A DNA stretch of 64,000 nt, taken from contig AZLU01000101.1 of assembly GCA_002224055.1 (NCBI GenBank), forward strand, positions 1-64,000, given 5' to 3'. This document shows, piece after piece, positions 12,822 through 23,170 of the stretch (position 1 is its first letter; every line of letters begins with the position of its first letter). A model generated the notes under the pieces. The model did not search any database. It had not been told where the DNA came from and saw only the letters and a program-made list of their open reading frames with translations. Both the position numbers and the translations under genes were made by a program. Source of the DNA: Pezizomycotina sp. ARF18 (taxonomy: Eukaryota; Ascomycota).

Positions 12822-14156
12822 ATGCTGCTCCCAAAGTACTCATATTAGGTTGCTCCATAGCCGGCCCGGCCTCGCGTCCTGCCTCCTCCTTTCCCTTCGT
12901 CCCCAAAACCGCGCATCACGATCCTCGAGCGCGCTCCTTCCCTCCGTCATACAGGGCAGAACATTGACATCCGCGACTCGGGAGTTGCCGTGATACGCAA
13001 GCTCGGCATCGAGTCTATAATCCGCGCTCATCACACCGGCGAGGAAGGCATCAGCCACGTTGACGAGCGGAACCAAGTATGGGCACAGATCGCGGCGGAC
13101 AAAACCGGGAAAATAAACACGCCCACGGCGGACATCGAAATCCTCCGCGGTAAGTTGTCGGAGATCCTCGTGGCGCGGAGTAAAACCTGCGGCGAGGTAG
13201 AATATATATTCGGCGACACCATAGATCAGCTGGACCAAGACGGCGACGGTGTGACGGTCCGTTTTAAAAAGTCACAGGAAGAGAGGCGGTTTGACATCCT
13301 GTCGGCGCGGATGGATTACACAGCACCGTCCGCAAACTCGCGTGGAGCCCAGAAGAGAACCCAATAAATCTCCTCGGTCTCTACGCCGCGTTCTTTTCCC
13401 TGCCAAAAGGTGAAAACGACGATGAGTGGATGCGATGGTTTCACGCTACCCAGAGGAAACTATAATGATCCGCCCGCACGAAGATAAGGCCCTTACGACG
13501 GCGCTTATGACGGTCTACAGCGACTCCGATGAACGACTCTCTAGTGCCTATAGGGAGGGTCCTGCCGTGCAGCGGGAGCTGATGACCGAGTACTTCCGCG
13601 ATGCGGGGTGGGAGACGAACCGCATATTGGAACAGATGAACAAAACTAGTGACTTCTACTACGATGTCGTGGGTCAGATTAAGGTGAATAAGCTAAGCAA
13701 AGGGAGGATTGTTCTTCTTGGCGACGCGGGGTGAGTATTCCCACAAACATCCTCGCCCCTCCTCCCACTACTAACGCGCCCGTAGTATTGCGCATCCTTC
13801 CTCTCTGGAATGGGGACCACCCTTGCCCTGACGGCGCATATCACCTCGCTGGCTGCCTCTCCCGCCATTCGGGTGACTACGAAACCGCGTTCGCCGAGTA
13901 CGAAAAGGCGATGAGACCCACCATCAATCATGTGCAATCTTCAGTTACCAAAGCGCTGTGGCTGTTCAGGCCGAATACTGCGCGACAGCTATGGATTATA
14001 AACCATCTCTTCTACTTCCTGTGGTGTTGCGCGCCCTTGTTCAGACTCTTATTCAGTCTGGGGAGGAAGGATGGAGAAGAGATAAAGATCGAAGACTACG
14101 GGTTTACCAAAGTAGAAGAGCTGAAGGAGGCAGACTTAAAGCAGTCAATGAAATAG
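12822..14156 (+). CDS. FAD-dependent monooxygenase (aromatic hydroxylase / TetX-like, PF01494 type)
   Basis: The product is a flavoprotein hydroxylase that would use NAD(P)H and O2 to oxidise a small molecule in the cytosol. The N-terminal Rossmann motif VLILGCSIAGPA binds the FAD ADP moiety. A later GADG-HST equivalent occurs near 13310 in a neighbouring frame. The GD motif (GRIVLLGDAG) at about 13710-13731 binds FAD ribityl, and the SGMGTTLAL-like segment follows a short intron at about 13732-13784 with a CTAAC branch site. The C-terminus has a hydrophobic stretch (FYFLWCCAPLFRLLFSL) and ends at 14156. The length, about 430 residues, fits the family. At least four single-base shifts split the frame: near the start, near 12880-12960, near 13310, and near the GD-motif donor (GGGG run). 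Substrate is unknown; relatives include tailoring enzymes of meroterpenoid and polyketide pathways. Confidence 0.8.
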
Positions 14157-14572
14157 GGCAAGAACCGCAACGGAGCATCGTGCCCTTGGAAAAGGTTGGA
14201 TCGAGACTTGGCGTGGTATGAATCCTGCACGAAGCCATAAACGGCCTAGCTCTACATCTGGGGAGGAAGATCCTGGAAGGATGCAATGCAGCGCGCTACT
14301 GTGAATCTCCCGCATAACACGCGTCGAGGACTCGAGGGGCGCTACGAGAGATTTCTCGTTTGTTTTCGTTCGCGTTAGCGAGTAAAACCTCTTTTTGTTT
14401 CGTGTTAGCGAGTGCGTCCTTCCGATTCCTTCGGGGTGTTTGTTCACCCGGCTATGACTCGATTTTCCATTTTCACGTCATCACCTGATAGCGCGTAAAC
14501 TAGTTGTAATTGAAATTCAAAAAAACTCCTCTCGAATTTCTACAGTATAAATCAATCAACAACTCTTCTTCC

Positions 14573-14653
14573 ACCATCATCATCATCATCAACATCATCA
14601 TCGTCAACATCATCATCAACATCATCGTCAACATCATCAACATCAACATCAAC
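14573..14653 (+). repeat. CAT/CAA trinucleotide microsatellite
   Basis: A run of CAT and CAA triplets (with a few CGT) lies about 100-180 bp upstream of the next start codon, so it probably falls in its 5' leader or promoter. Length variation here is likely between strains. Confidence 0.85.
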
Positions 14654-14756
14654 CACAATTCCCTCCAATTGTATTACAGCCTAGTCCCACACACACTTCC
14701 CCTATTACGTATATCTACTCTCCAGCTTCTGATCTTCAAATACAAGTCCACGCACA

Positions 14757-15254
14757 ATGTCTCTCTCAGGCTACCACAAGATCACCCCTATGCTCTGGTT
14801 CGACACCCAAGCCGAAGACGCCGCCAACTTCTACACCTCCTCTTCCCTGACTCTTCCATCACCAACGTCTCCCGCTACACCGAAGTCGGCAAGGAGCACC
14901 ACGGAAAGGAGCCGGCACCGCCATGGTTGTGGCCTTCACTCTCTCGGGCACAAGTTCACCGCGCTCAATGGCGGCCCGCAGTTCAGTTCAACCAGGCCGT
15001 CAGCTTCATCATCGATTGCAAGGACCAGGACGAGGTAGACCACTTTTGGGAGAAGCTCGTGGAGGGGGCGGGGAGCACAACGTCTGCGGGTGGCTTAAGG
15101 ATAGGTTCGGGTTGAGTTGGCAGGTCGTCCCGCGCGCTTCATGGAGCTCATGATGGATGGCGACGCGGAGCAGAGCAAGAGGGTTATGGCGGCTATGAAC
15201 AAGATGACTAAGTTTGTCATCGATGATTTGGAGAAGGCTGCTAAGGGAGAGTAA
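14757..15254 (+). CDS. PhnB-like / VOC-superfamily protein (3-dmu-9_3-mt domain)
   Basis: The protein belongs to the vicinal-oxygen-chelate fold group annotated as PhnB or '3-demethylubiquinone-9 3-methyltransferase' domain. Diagnostic segments are YHKITPMLWFDTQAEDAANF at the N-terminus, then in other frames HKFTALNGGPQF, FNQAVSFIIDC, DEVDHFWEKLVEG and a CGWLKDRFGLSWQVVP stretch. The C-terminal part FMELMMDGDAEQSKRVMAAM is typical for the family. The expected length of about 160 residues fits 14757-15254. Roughly six single-base shifts interrupt about 500 bp, the densest cluster of frame breaks in the window. Despite the Pfam name, methyltransferase activity is not expected; many members are uncharacterised. 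The start is the Met directly preceding the conserved HKITP segment. Confidence 0.8.
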
Positions 15255-15560
15255 AGAGAAAGTACAAGCTACTCGAGCCAGTAATCTTTTCAAACGACAC
15301 TTAAAGGCTTTACATCTTGTATACTCGCTAAGAAGAGAATTCAAACTTCATAGTATTGTAGTACTAATAGTATATAAATGATGTTTATTGAGCAACGTTT
15401 CTCTTCTCTATTAGTACAATATATGATTTAGAATACAATCTATAAAACAGAATGAAACAAAGTCGATAAACAAACAAGCAAGCAATTAATCACGCAAGCT
15501 AACCCAAAACTTCTAAATTCCGCCCAATGACCCCTTAATACTAAATACTACCTGGTAGGA
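15255..15560. other. Convergent 3' intergenic region
   Basis: About 300 bp of AT-rich sequence lies between convergent genes. It probably contains both 3' UTRs. Nothing else is seen. Confidence 0.5.
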
Positions 15561-16119
15561 TCATGGCATGCCACTCACACCCGCCATCACTTTAGACAGA
15601 GGATTATTCAGCATCGCGTGCCCCTCTGGCGCAGGGAGATACGGATTCCTGAAAGGGGGCAATTCTTGAACGTGCGTAGTACCTGCGGGACCCAGAGGTG
15701 GTGGCAGCGGGTGCAGAGCGTCGAATTGTCTCTGGGGCATATGATTCGCCGCTGCGTTGCGGTTGGACGGGATATGCCGTTCGCGTTCGCCGCGAAGTTA
15801 CCGGGCTGCGTATGCGTTCCCTGGGATATAGAAAACTCTACAGCGTCACGGACTGCTGTCATGGCCGAATCTTGGGAAGTAATGTGGTTAATGAAGCTCC
15901 GGGGATATCGTTAGGCGTGGTGAATTGCTGTGCATTTGGGCGTACGGCAGAGAGTCCAAATGTGCCGGTAGTAGGGGGGATACGCGGTCCGGGCTGCTCC
16001 AGCGGGTTAGTCACGACGTTATCATTGAAACTGACAGTTTTGACAGGTGCAGCCTGGACGGAGAGAAAGGAAGCCAGGAGGACAGAGATGATGGCGGCCT
16101 TCATCGTGAGATTCTTCAA
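15561..16119 (-). CDS. Small secreted protein, family unknown
   Basis: The first 86 codons are open and begin with a clear secretion signal: MKNLTMKAAIISVLLASFL followed by SVQAAP, a good cleavage site. An alternative start at the second Met (16104) gives a more usual signal peptide of about 18 residues. The mature region is rich in Pro, Asn and Thr (GPRIPPTTGTFG). The later part continues in other frames, ending MLNNPLSKVMAGVSGMP at a stop at 15561-15563; two frame shifts are implied, near 15860 and near 15750. Total length is about 180 residues. There are few cysteines, unlike classic effectors. A TATA-like TATAAATA lies about 300 bp upstream on this strand (around 16415). I do not recognise the family. 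Confidence 0.6.
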
Positions 16120-16309
16120 GTAATTGATCCTTTTTTCTTGATATATTTAAGTTCCGAGGCAGAACTGTTGGTCCTGATTATGAAAAATTGATATTGATGG
16201 GAGTCGCGCAGTGATTTTATCGATCTATAGCTGCTGTTTATGTTGAGTGCTTGAAACGAGTGTATAAAGGGTTTTAAACGATGGTCTGCCAGTGTGTTGT
16301 ATGAATTAA

Positions 16310-16346
16310 ATGAATGAATGAATGAATGAATGAATGAATGAATGAA
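16310..16346. repeat. (AATG)n tetranucleotide microsatellite
   Basis: About nine tandem AATG units sit roughly 200 bp upstream of the secreted-protein start, in its probable promoter or 5' leader. Confidence 0.95.
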
Positions 16347-17566
16347 GCTTGTAGTGGATGAATGAAATTATGTTGGTGGTGATCTGAAGGTCTGAGAAGG
16401 CTAGGATGGCCGTATTTATAATAACAATTGAAGCTTTACTTTATATCCTCGAATGAAAATCTAACATTAACAATGAAGCCTCCGTGCGAAAGACACGATC
16501 ATGAGCAACGAGCGAGACATCACTTCACGAGAGATCAAAAGCATTGCTGAATACCGCGATTAGAAACGATATCGTGATGTTAAGATAACCTTGAAACCGT
16601 AAACCGTATTGGAAATGATCATCGTATAATTTTTAATACATGCTTTTAAAACAAAAAAGCGAGCAGGTTACTAAAAATATGAAACGGTAGAGATAATACG
16701 TGGATAAAGAAACCATTTCGTGAAGAATTCTTAAAATTGAATGCTGTATGATAGTATTATTCGAGCATATAGATTCTGTACACAAATTTAAAGCGTCAAA
16801 AATCACTAAAGCGTTAGGACGGTTCCCGAGCGAGGAGTTCGTATCTTTCTGTAGGAGAAGGTTTTGGGCCTTACTTGTTCCAAGCGCTTCCGAAGATTAA
16901 ACATTTTCATTTTAGCGTGAAACAGAGTAATTAAAGAGAAAACAGATGGAGGAAACGCTCGAGATGGTTACGAGAATTGTAGAGAATTAATGGTGTTGTT
17001 CAACAACGCTGCTTCGAAGGACCCGGAGACGGATGCGACGCCGAAAAGAGGAAGCCGATCATGGCTTGTCTTCTATTCTCTACTAATGATACGTCTCACG
17101 GAACTCATCTAGATACCTCCCCTCACGAGCTCAGACGCCACTTCGGATGACACTTTCTCCGCTCTGGGGCTTTTTGATGAGGGGCTCACACTGGACGTGC
17201 TTCTACTAGCAGTCAGTTCGTACCTGCTGGTTACGATGTTGCCACTGCGGGAAGGTATCCCATGGATTGCATTGCATCTCGACCCTGATCATATTCCGAA
17301 GCCGTATCACTTTTGATCAGAAACTTGGACGCAAAATATATCACAGCAGACTGTACCCGGTGTCCACCGGCTAGAATAGCCGGCAAATGTAACTTAAGCC
17401 GGGGGCAACTTGAAGGAAGTAAAGGTTTAACACGATGGATGGAACACGCAGTATCCAAGTTACTCAATTGGCATCTTGCAGGGAAAGTTCTAGCTGCGAT
17501 TATGGGCTGTAATACCCTTTGACATGAAGTTCGAAATATCCGTACTTTTGATAGGGATTCAAAAGA
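16347..17566. other. Intergenic, 1.2 kb
   Basis: The stretch contains only short overlapping open frames (for example 17313-17522 plus and 17231-17467 minus) without recognisable motifs. Its left part is AT-rich and is presumably the promoter of the small secreted protein. Confidence 0.4.
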
Positions 17567-18327
17567 CTACCTAACACAGTTTGAAACTCTTCCCGCGAAA
17601 GCACCAACGCTGCAGAGATAGCCTACAGTCAATTTACACAGGTGAATGAGGATTTTCCCACCAGGTACTGGCAAGTAGTGCACCCATTCGTCAGTCTGGT
17701 AAAGGTCTTCTTGCTTTGCTATGTACCAAAGCTCCCGCGTGGTCTCCGTATCACTCCCACCGTGCCCTTCGTCATCCTCGTATGAGGTTCATAGCCTTTG
17801 CGCAGTGTTATTACAGAAACCAGTGAGGCCGTCAGTGTCCGACCAGGTATTGGCAGATATTTGTATGTGACTGTTTGATCCATCTCCGTGTAGATTCTCT
17901 CCTCTTCCCGATTATAGGCTTGAAAACATCGAGTTAACATATGTGTCATCATTCAAGAACGAGATTGGATCAAGGGAAGCCTACTAATGGATTTGATGTT
18001 AAGTTTTGAATCCGTGAATAGCACTTTGTACATTGGTAAACACCGAGGATTAGGTCGCGCGAGGAGTTTATGCCAACCAGATTTGGTGACTCCGAGCGAT
18101 CGCTGAGCCGTTACCGCACATAGGGGATGTTCGAATTCGGCATCTGAGGTGAAATATTTCTCCACTGCCAGGCGTTGGGCGTGGAGAGTCTTTGACTCCG
18201 TCAGTAGTCGAATCACGTGGGGAGCTCGCGAACTTCACATACGAATTAATCGAAAAGAATTGTCAGTCCGCGTCTTCTCTGAGTGTATAATCAATTGATG
18301 AAAATGCAACTCACCTGGATCCTGCAT
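17567..18327 (-). CDS. SigF-like NTF2-like domain protein
   Basis: The minus strand encodes a fungal protein of the SigF-like NTF2-like (SnoaL fold) group. Exon 1 is only MQDP (start 18327), followed by an 82-bp intron (18233-18314). Exon 2 reads RLLTESKTLHAQRLAVEKYF, the conserved N-terminal helix of the family, then FTSDAEFEHPLC. Near the end YIAKQEDLYQTDEWVHYLP and PGGKILIHLCKLTVGYL match the family's ending, a membrane-associated hydrophobic tail. The stop is at 17567-17569. At least three single-base shifts are present: one near 18218 in a CCCC run, one near 17950-17960 and one near 17720. The protein is divergently transcribed from the monooxygenase at 18855, 527 bp away. Function is unknown; NTF2-like folds often act as small isomerases, cyclases or dimerisation modules. 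Confidence 0.7.
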
Positions 18328-18854
18328 TGAATGTTTTGCGCAAGTGAAGAAGATCGTGTATTTCGAAGAAATTGACCTAAAACTATGAACTCTTACTTGG
18401 TTTTTTGCTGCCGTGCCAGGATTAAATAGCCTTCAACTCTCAACTGGACCACCTCCCGAGATCAAGATAAGCACTAGCGGCTTAATGGCTCATATTCCAG
18501 GAATTTGTTTTCGGACCTATCGCCGAATTGATGAGCTTCACTGAAGCATGTGAATCTGACGTAGACCCAAGCCGGGAGGGGCGTTGTTTTCGCGATAAGG
18601 AATTCTGTCGGAAGAAGCTTCCATGTCGATCTCCCGAGGATATTGCAAAACCCAACCCTCCGACAATTACATCATTCCTCTATCTTTTTTTCTCACGAAT
18701 CACGCAACACAGCTGTTAAAGAGAGCGCAAATTCGTACGACGGGAGTGGATAAATAACGGTCGCTACGCATCACAAATTGCAATTGAAGGTCTATGATTC
18801 TACAAAGCACGGCCAATAAGCAGTCTTGCAATCATTCACTTCGATTTCTTCGCG
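18328..18854. promoter_or_regulatory. Bidirectional promoter, NTF2-like protein and FAD monooxygenase
   Basis: A 527-bp spacer separates divergent starts. A TATA-like ATAAATA lies near 18750, about 100 bp upstream of the monooxygenase ATG. The short shared spacer suggests possible coordinate expression. Specific activator sites cannot be assigned by eye. Confidence 0.45.
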
Positions 18855-20534
18855 ATGGCTTCGACTCCATTTCAGCCAATCCTTTATCTCTATGGACTTT
18901 TACAGAGAATTATCATATTTCTCTTCTCCCCAACTCGACCTTCTCCATCTATTAAGGGGAAGGGACCTCATGTCGCCATCATTGGAACAGGTTCGTTATA
19001 TGTATTCCGGCGCTGTCCATAAGCAATGTCGTTCAAATGGTCCTACAACTCACAGAAAGCTAACGAAATTCTTCACAAAGGTTTGACGGGCATCTCGGCG
19101 GCCGCTCACTGCGTTGCCCACGGCTGCACCGTCACGATCTTCGAAGGTCGCAGCAAAGAAAATCTCGGGGGAATATGGACTCGGGTGAATAACACCTCGG
19201 GCCTTCAGATCCACAGCATCATGTACCGTTTCCACCCGCCGTCAGCTTCAAGGACGCGTACCCGAAACGAGACGAGATCGTCGCACAGATCCGTCGCATT
19301 TGGAAAGATTACGGTCTTGACGAATGTACGAGGTTTGAAACCAAGGTAAAGAGCGTTCGCAAAGTTGGCCGAAAGTGGGTTGTAAACGAGGACTTCAGCG
19401 AAACCTTCGACGGGGTTGTGGCGGCGATCGGAACTTGTGGTGACCCGAAAATGCCCAAGATGCCTGGTCTCGAAAACTTCCAAGGAAAGGTCGTCCATTC
19501 ATCGAGGCTAGATGGTGTTGAAGTAGAGGGAAAGAACATCGCAATCATCGGAGGAGGTGCTAGCGCAATTGAAGCGCTTGAGTATGTTGCTGCCAAAGGA
19601 GCCAAGAAGACGAATATTCTGTCCAGGGTAAGTTTCATTCCGATGTGCTTCCGAACAGGGCGCTCCTAGTTAACCTTCAAGATTTTTACAGTCGGACAAA
19701 TGGATCATACCTCGAAACCCGATCATAGACGCGCTACTGTCGCTCAACGTCTTCGGTTATGAGATTTACCTCTCTTGGATCCCCGAGCGACTGCTGCGAC
19801 TGTTCTTCTACCGGGACTTGAAAGATCTCGCTCCGGCAGAAGGTCATGGGCTTTGGGAATCCACGCCTATGGTGAACGATAACGTCTTGGACATGATCCG
19901 TAACGGGTCGGCCACCTGGCTGCGAGGGGACATCAAGGAGTTCCGCGGTGATTCTATCTCCTACAATCACAGGAACAAGGCGCATCAAAGGGTGATCCTG
20001 GAGAGCATGTGGACCTGCCAACAGATATTGTCGTAATGGCCACCGGATTCGAGCGACCTTCCCTAGATTTTCTCCCAGAAAAATGCCTCAAGGAGCCGTA
20101 CAACCCCCAAATTGGTTCCTCCAGACATTCCCTGCTGGCTGCCCTGATGTGACCGCCCGAACGCGACATACGTGAACGCCATCGGCACGGTCGGCCACTT
20201 CCACATCGGTATTTACACGCGATTGCTTATCATGTTCCTCTGGGATCCGCTGACGCGACCATCCGAGAGGGCGATGAAGCTTTGGATCGACATGACGAGA
20301 GCGGTGAAGCGTTTCAGCCCTACACCAGCCTTCGATTTCTTCACTTACGGAGAGCTCCTCTACTGGTTTATCTTCTGCGTTGTGATTAACCCTTTTAGGT
20401 GGAAGTGGGCTTTGTTTGTTCTTTTCGGGTGGAACGCGGTGCTTCCGAAATTTGTCGTCCAGCAGGAAAGCAAAATATGGGATACGATAAGATTCATCAG
20501 ACGTACTGAATTCGAACCACCTTGTGATATATAA
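18855..20534 (+). CDS. Flavin-containing monooxygenase / Baeyer-Villiger-type enzyme
   Basis: The protein starts with MASTPFQPILYLYGLLQ and a hydrophobic N-terminal segment (RIIIFLFSP), suggesting membrane anchoring. The FAD motif GTGxTG is split by an intron at 18991-19080 (VAIIGTG, then LTGISAAAHC). The GGIW-like LGGIWTRVNN and the ATG/GTCGDP region follow. The second Rossmann motif is IAIIGGGASAIEAL (about 19540) for NADPH. A second intron lies at 19628-19691. A MATGFERPS segment near 20040 is the conserved ATGY/F motif. The C-terminus is rich in aromatic residues and ends at 20534. Length, about 520 residues, fits class-B flavin monooxygenases. Frame shifts occur near 19230, near 20010 and near 20095-20165. 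The FxGxxxHxxx(W/D) Baeyer-Villiger fingerprint is only partly recognisable (FQGKVVHSS), so N- or S-oxygenation is equally possible. Confidence 0.85.
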
Positions 20535-21201
20535 TCAGGCTTGCAAAAACGCTAGCAATACTCAACTTTCAAGCAAAATTAATAAAATAAGTGGCAGTGC
20601 AACCATCAACAATGTAATTAGAAGCAAAACTTTTAGTTAGTCAAAATGTCTCAAAGTAATATAACGAGAAATACTAGTTTACAATTGACAAAGCACGGGC
20701 AAATTGAGAAGCATGTGTTTTCTTCAATAACAAGGCTCAGTGTTGGCTCAGTATTTAGTGCTACGCGAAGCTCTTGGTATCTAGGAAGTGTTAGCTTATT
20801 GGTCGCGGAACGATGGAAGGCGATGAGATTCCTTGGGAGCTCCTTTGGAGATCTGTCAAATCGAACCTCACAGCCTTTGCCTATTTGGAGACGAAGGGCG
20901 AAAATCTGGCAACATCACCCTATTCCGCACCCCTTTTCAACGTTGTATCAAAGCGCTTCGGGCTTCCTCTTTACTTGTAACACATCTGTATCACGTATCA
21001 ACGTATAATTTTCTTCAAAGCATAGCCACGAAGGAGTGCACGGCCCTTGTCTGACGAAAAAAAGGGGGAGGGTTAGGCTTTTTGTGCTGTAACAATGTTA
21101 GATACAAAATCATACGGTCTCGCACTTTTCCGTCGTCAATAAAATCAGCAGTAGTATAAGTAGAAATTCTTTATGTATCTTATATCTCTCAAGCAAAAGT
21201 C
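20535..21201. other. Intergenic, with a possible 55-codon exon or ORF at 20813-20980
   Basis: Most of the spacer shows nothing clear. The frame 20813-20980 (plus) is unusually protein-like: MEGDEIPWELLWRSVKSNL, then ENLATSPYSAPLF, ending FGLPLYL. I do not recognise it. It may be a small gene, a lone exon or a remnant. A larger overlapping frame (20646-21008) has no such character. Confidence 0.3.
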
Positions 21202-22589
21202 ATGATTCTTTTAAATGCTAGCCGAAGTCCACGCAGACTGGTAACATGGCTATGCACCCTGTTCATATTCGGTACGGTGGTCTTATGGTTATCGGTATAT
21301 CTCCCCTCGACAGCCCGATAATACTCTTCGTTCGCCTTCTCAAACAAAAAACACATACCGCCTTCCCTGATGACCACGAACTAGCTTGGATTTACGAAGC
21401 ACCCAAGTTTTCCCTGAACTTGAAGAAGGATGTTGCAATTGTGATAAAAACTGGATATGGAACTCAGGATCGAGTGTCGACGCTTATGGAAGCTTGGGGG
21501 ATCAGGCCGACCGATGAGAACGTAGTCGTTATAGGAGACTTCGCGGGTAAAGATGGGAAGACTGGTGTTGAGATCCATGACATGATAGAACCGGTGGTGC
21601 AAAGTCGGATAATGAGGGAGCATGGGACGGCACAGAAGGTGTTGAAGTACGATAACTTGACGACGGCGATTCAAAATGGGGCAAGAACGCGATGAAAGTT
21701 AGCAAAGAGGTTGGATGGGAGCTGGATAGCATGAAGGTAGCCCGATCTTTTATTCTGAGTTCTTGTATCTTCAGAAACACTTGACCTCTGAGAGACCGTG
21801 ACGAGCGAACGCTAATACTTTTGTGTAGTTTATATCCGGACTTCGTTTCGCGTACAGCAAAATTCCCAACAGGAAATGGTACATGATGGTTGACGACGAT
21901 ACTTATATCCATCGACCCTCTCTTAACTTTTGCTAGGGCATCTAAATCCCTCGGAACCCTACTACTTGGGCAACAAGCTCGGCGGCTGGAATGAACGCTT
22001 CGGACACGGTGGATCCTCCTTCCTTCTTTCCCGGGAGGCCATGGCCCGGCTGTTCGACCGAAATGAGGAATACGTTTGGCAGTCGTACATCCACTCCTTA
22101 CACGAGGAGTTGGGCGATAAACTGGTGGCTCTTACCTTCATGAAAGTGGGTGTGTACCTCGACGAGCGATATAATGACTTCTTCAACGGGGAAACGCCCG
22201 TTACGACGAAGATCACGGCCGACCGCCTTTGCTTGCCTTTCCTTGGCTTCCACTGGTTGAACAACAGGGAGCGGATGATTGGAGTTGCCGATAAGTTCAG
22301 GGATATCCGCGACGTCGTCTTTTGGCATGACCTTTGGAATATCTATGGCCAGCCAAATTTCGAAACACTACGCCGAAGTCCTATTCGCGTGGGTCAGGAT
22401 CATGTCGGGAGGGAAGATAAGGACAGGAAACCCATCCACGGAGTAACATCCGCAGAAGGATGCTCTCAAGCGTGCCTTGATAGCTCTAAGACATGCATCG
22501 CTTGGACGTGGGATAGTGAGGAGCGGAAGTGCCACATAGCATCATACTTCATCATAGGAAACGCTCCAGCAGGGAAAAGTCAGGGTTGA
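21202..22589 (+). CDS. Fringe-like / GT31-type glycosyltransferase with C-terminal PAN-like segment
   Basis: The enzyme looks like a Golgi type-II membrane glycosyltransferase. The N-terminal signal anchor is LVTWLCTLFIFGTVVLWLSV, right after MILLNASRSPRR. A frame shift near 21320 follows. The catalytic region carries the DxD motif in WYMMVDDDTYIHRPS (about 21880-21920) and the acceptor-site motif FGHGGSSFLLSREAM (about 21990-22040), both typical of fringe and beta-1,3-galactosyltransferases. An intron of 92 bp lies at 21737-21828. Other shifts lie near 21690 and near 21930. The C-terminus has EGCSQACLDSSKTCIAW and later KCHIASYF, a cysteine pattern like PAN/apple domains common in fungal members. 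The frame stops at 22589, but a neighbouring frame stays open for about 40 more codons, so the real end may differ. The role is presumably surface glycan modification. Confidence 0.8.
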
Positions 22590-23170
22590 ATATGCTCAGG
22601 ATGACGAAGCTGATGCAAGGTTGCGCGAGGACGTCTCTCGGGTAGCAGGTTTATTGCATCTCATTTATGTATGTGATTTGTCATTGGCGTTCGGGCGTTT
22701 CATGAATCCATGGAGTTAGAAATGGTAATTTCAGGAGGCTTTATTATTATCTCCCTTTCATCGATCCCTTTTGTCACACAAGAAAAGCTTGTTCATTCCA
22801 TCCGCCTTGTGATCTCAGCCGCACAGGCTAAATAGAGGCTTTTAATTGGTTCGCCGGGCCTTTGAAAGATGCTTGTAGAGGAAGTGTTTGGCGAGGTGTG
22901 GGTTGGGCTATATTCCAAATTCGCGCTATAGCAGCGCAGGGCTTTGGTGTGACAGATGTCTTCGATGGGCTCATGAAGGAAGGCATGTAGATCTATGTGC
23001 GTAAATGGTTGATCAAGACCTTGCCTTCCCTCCTTTTTCATCACCTTCGCGCATCTACTCGAGAACGAGTCTCATGGGCTATACCTTCTCACAGATCGCC
23101 TTCATCCTCTTAAGATATCTTTTATCGACCACGAAACCATCACTTATCTCTGTCACCTGTAGCAGCAATC
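22590..23170. other. Intergenic, 0.6 kb
   Basis: No convincing gene is seen. It holds the 3' end of the glycosyltransferase transcript and, on its right, a pyrimidine-rich leader before the next start. Confidence 0.45.

Noticed and set aside
20646-21008. 120-codon plus-strand frame
   Set aside because: Low-complexity Ser/Arg composition and no motif; a shorter frame inside it is more protein-like.
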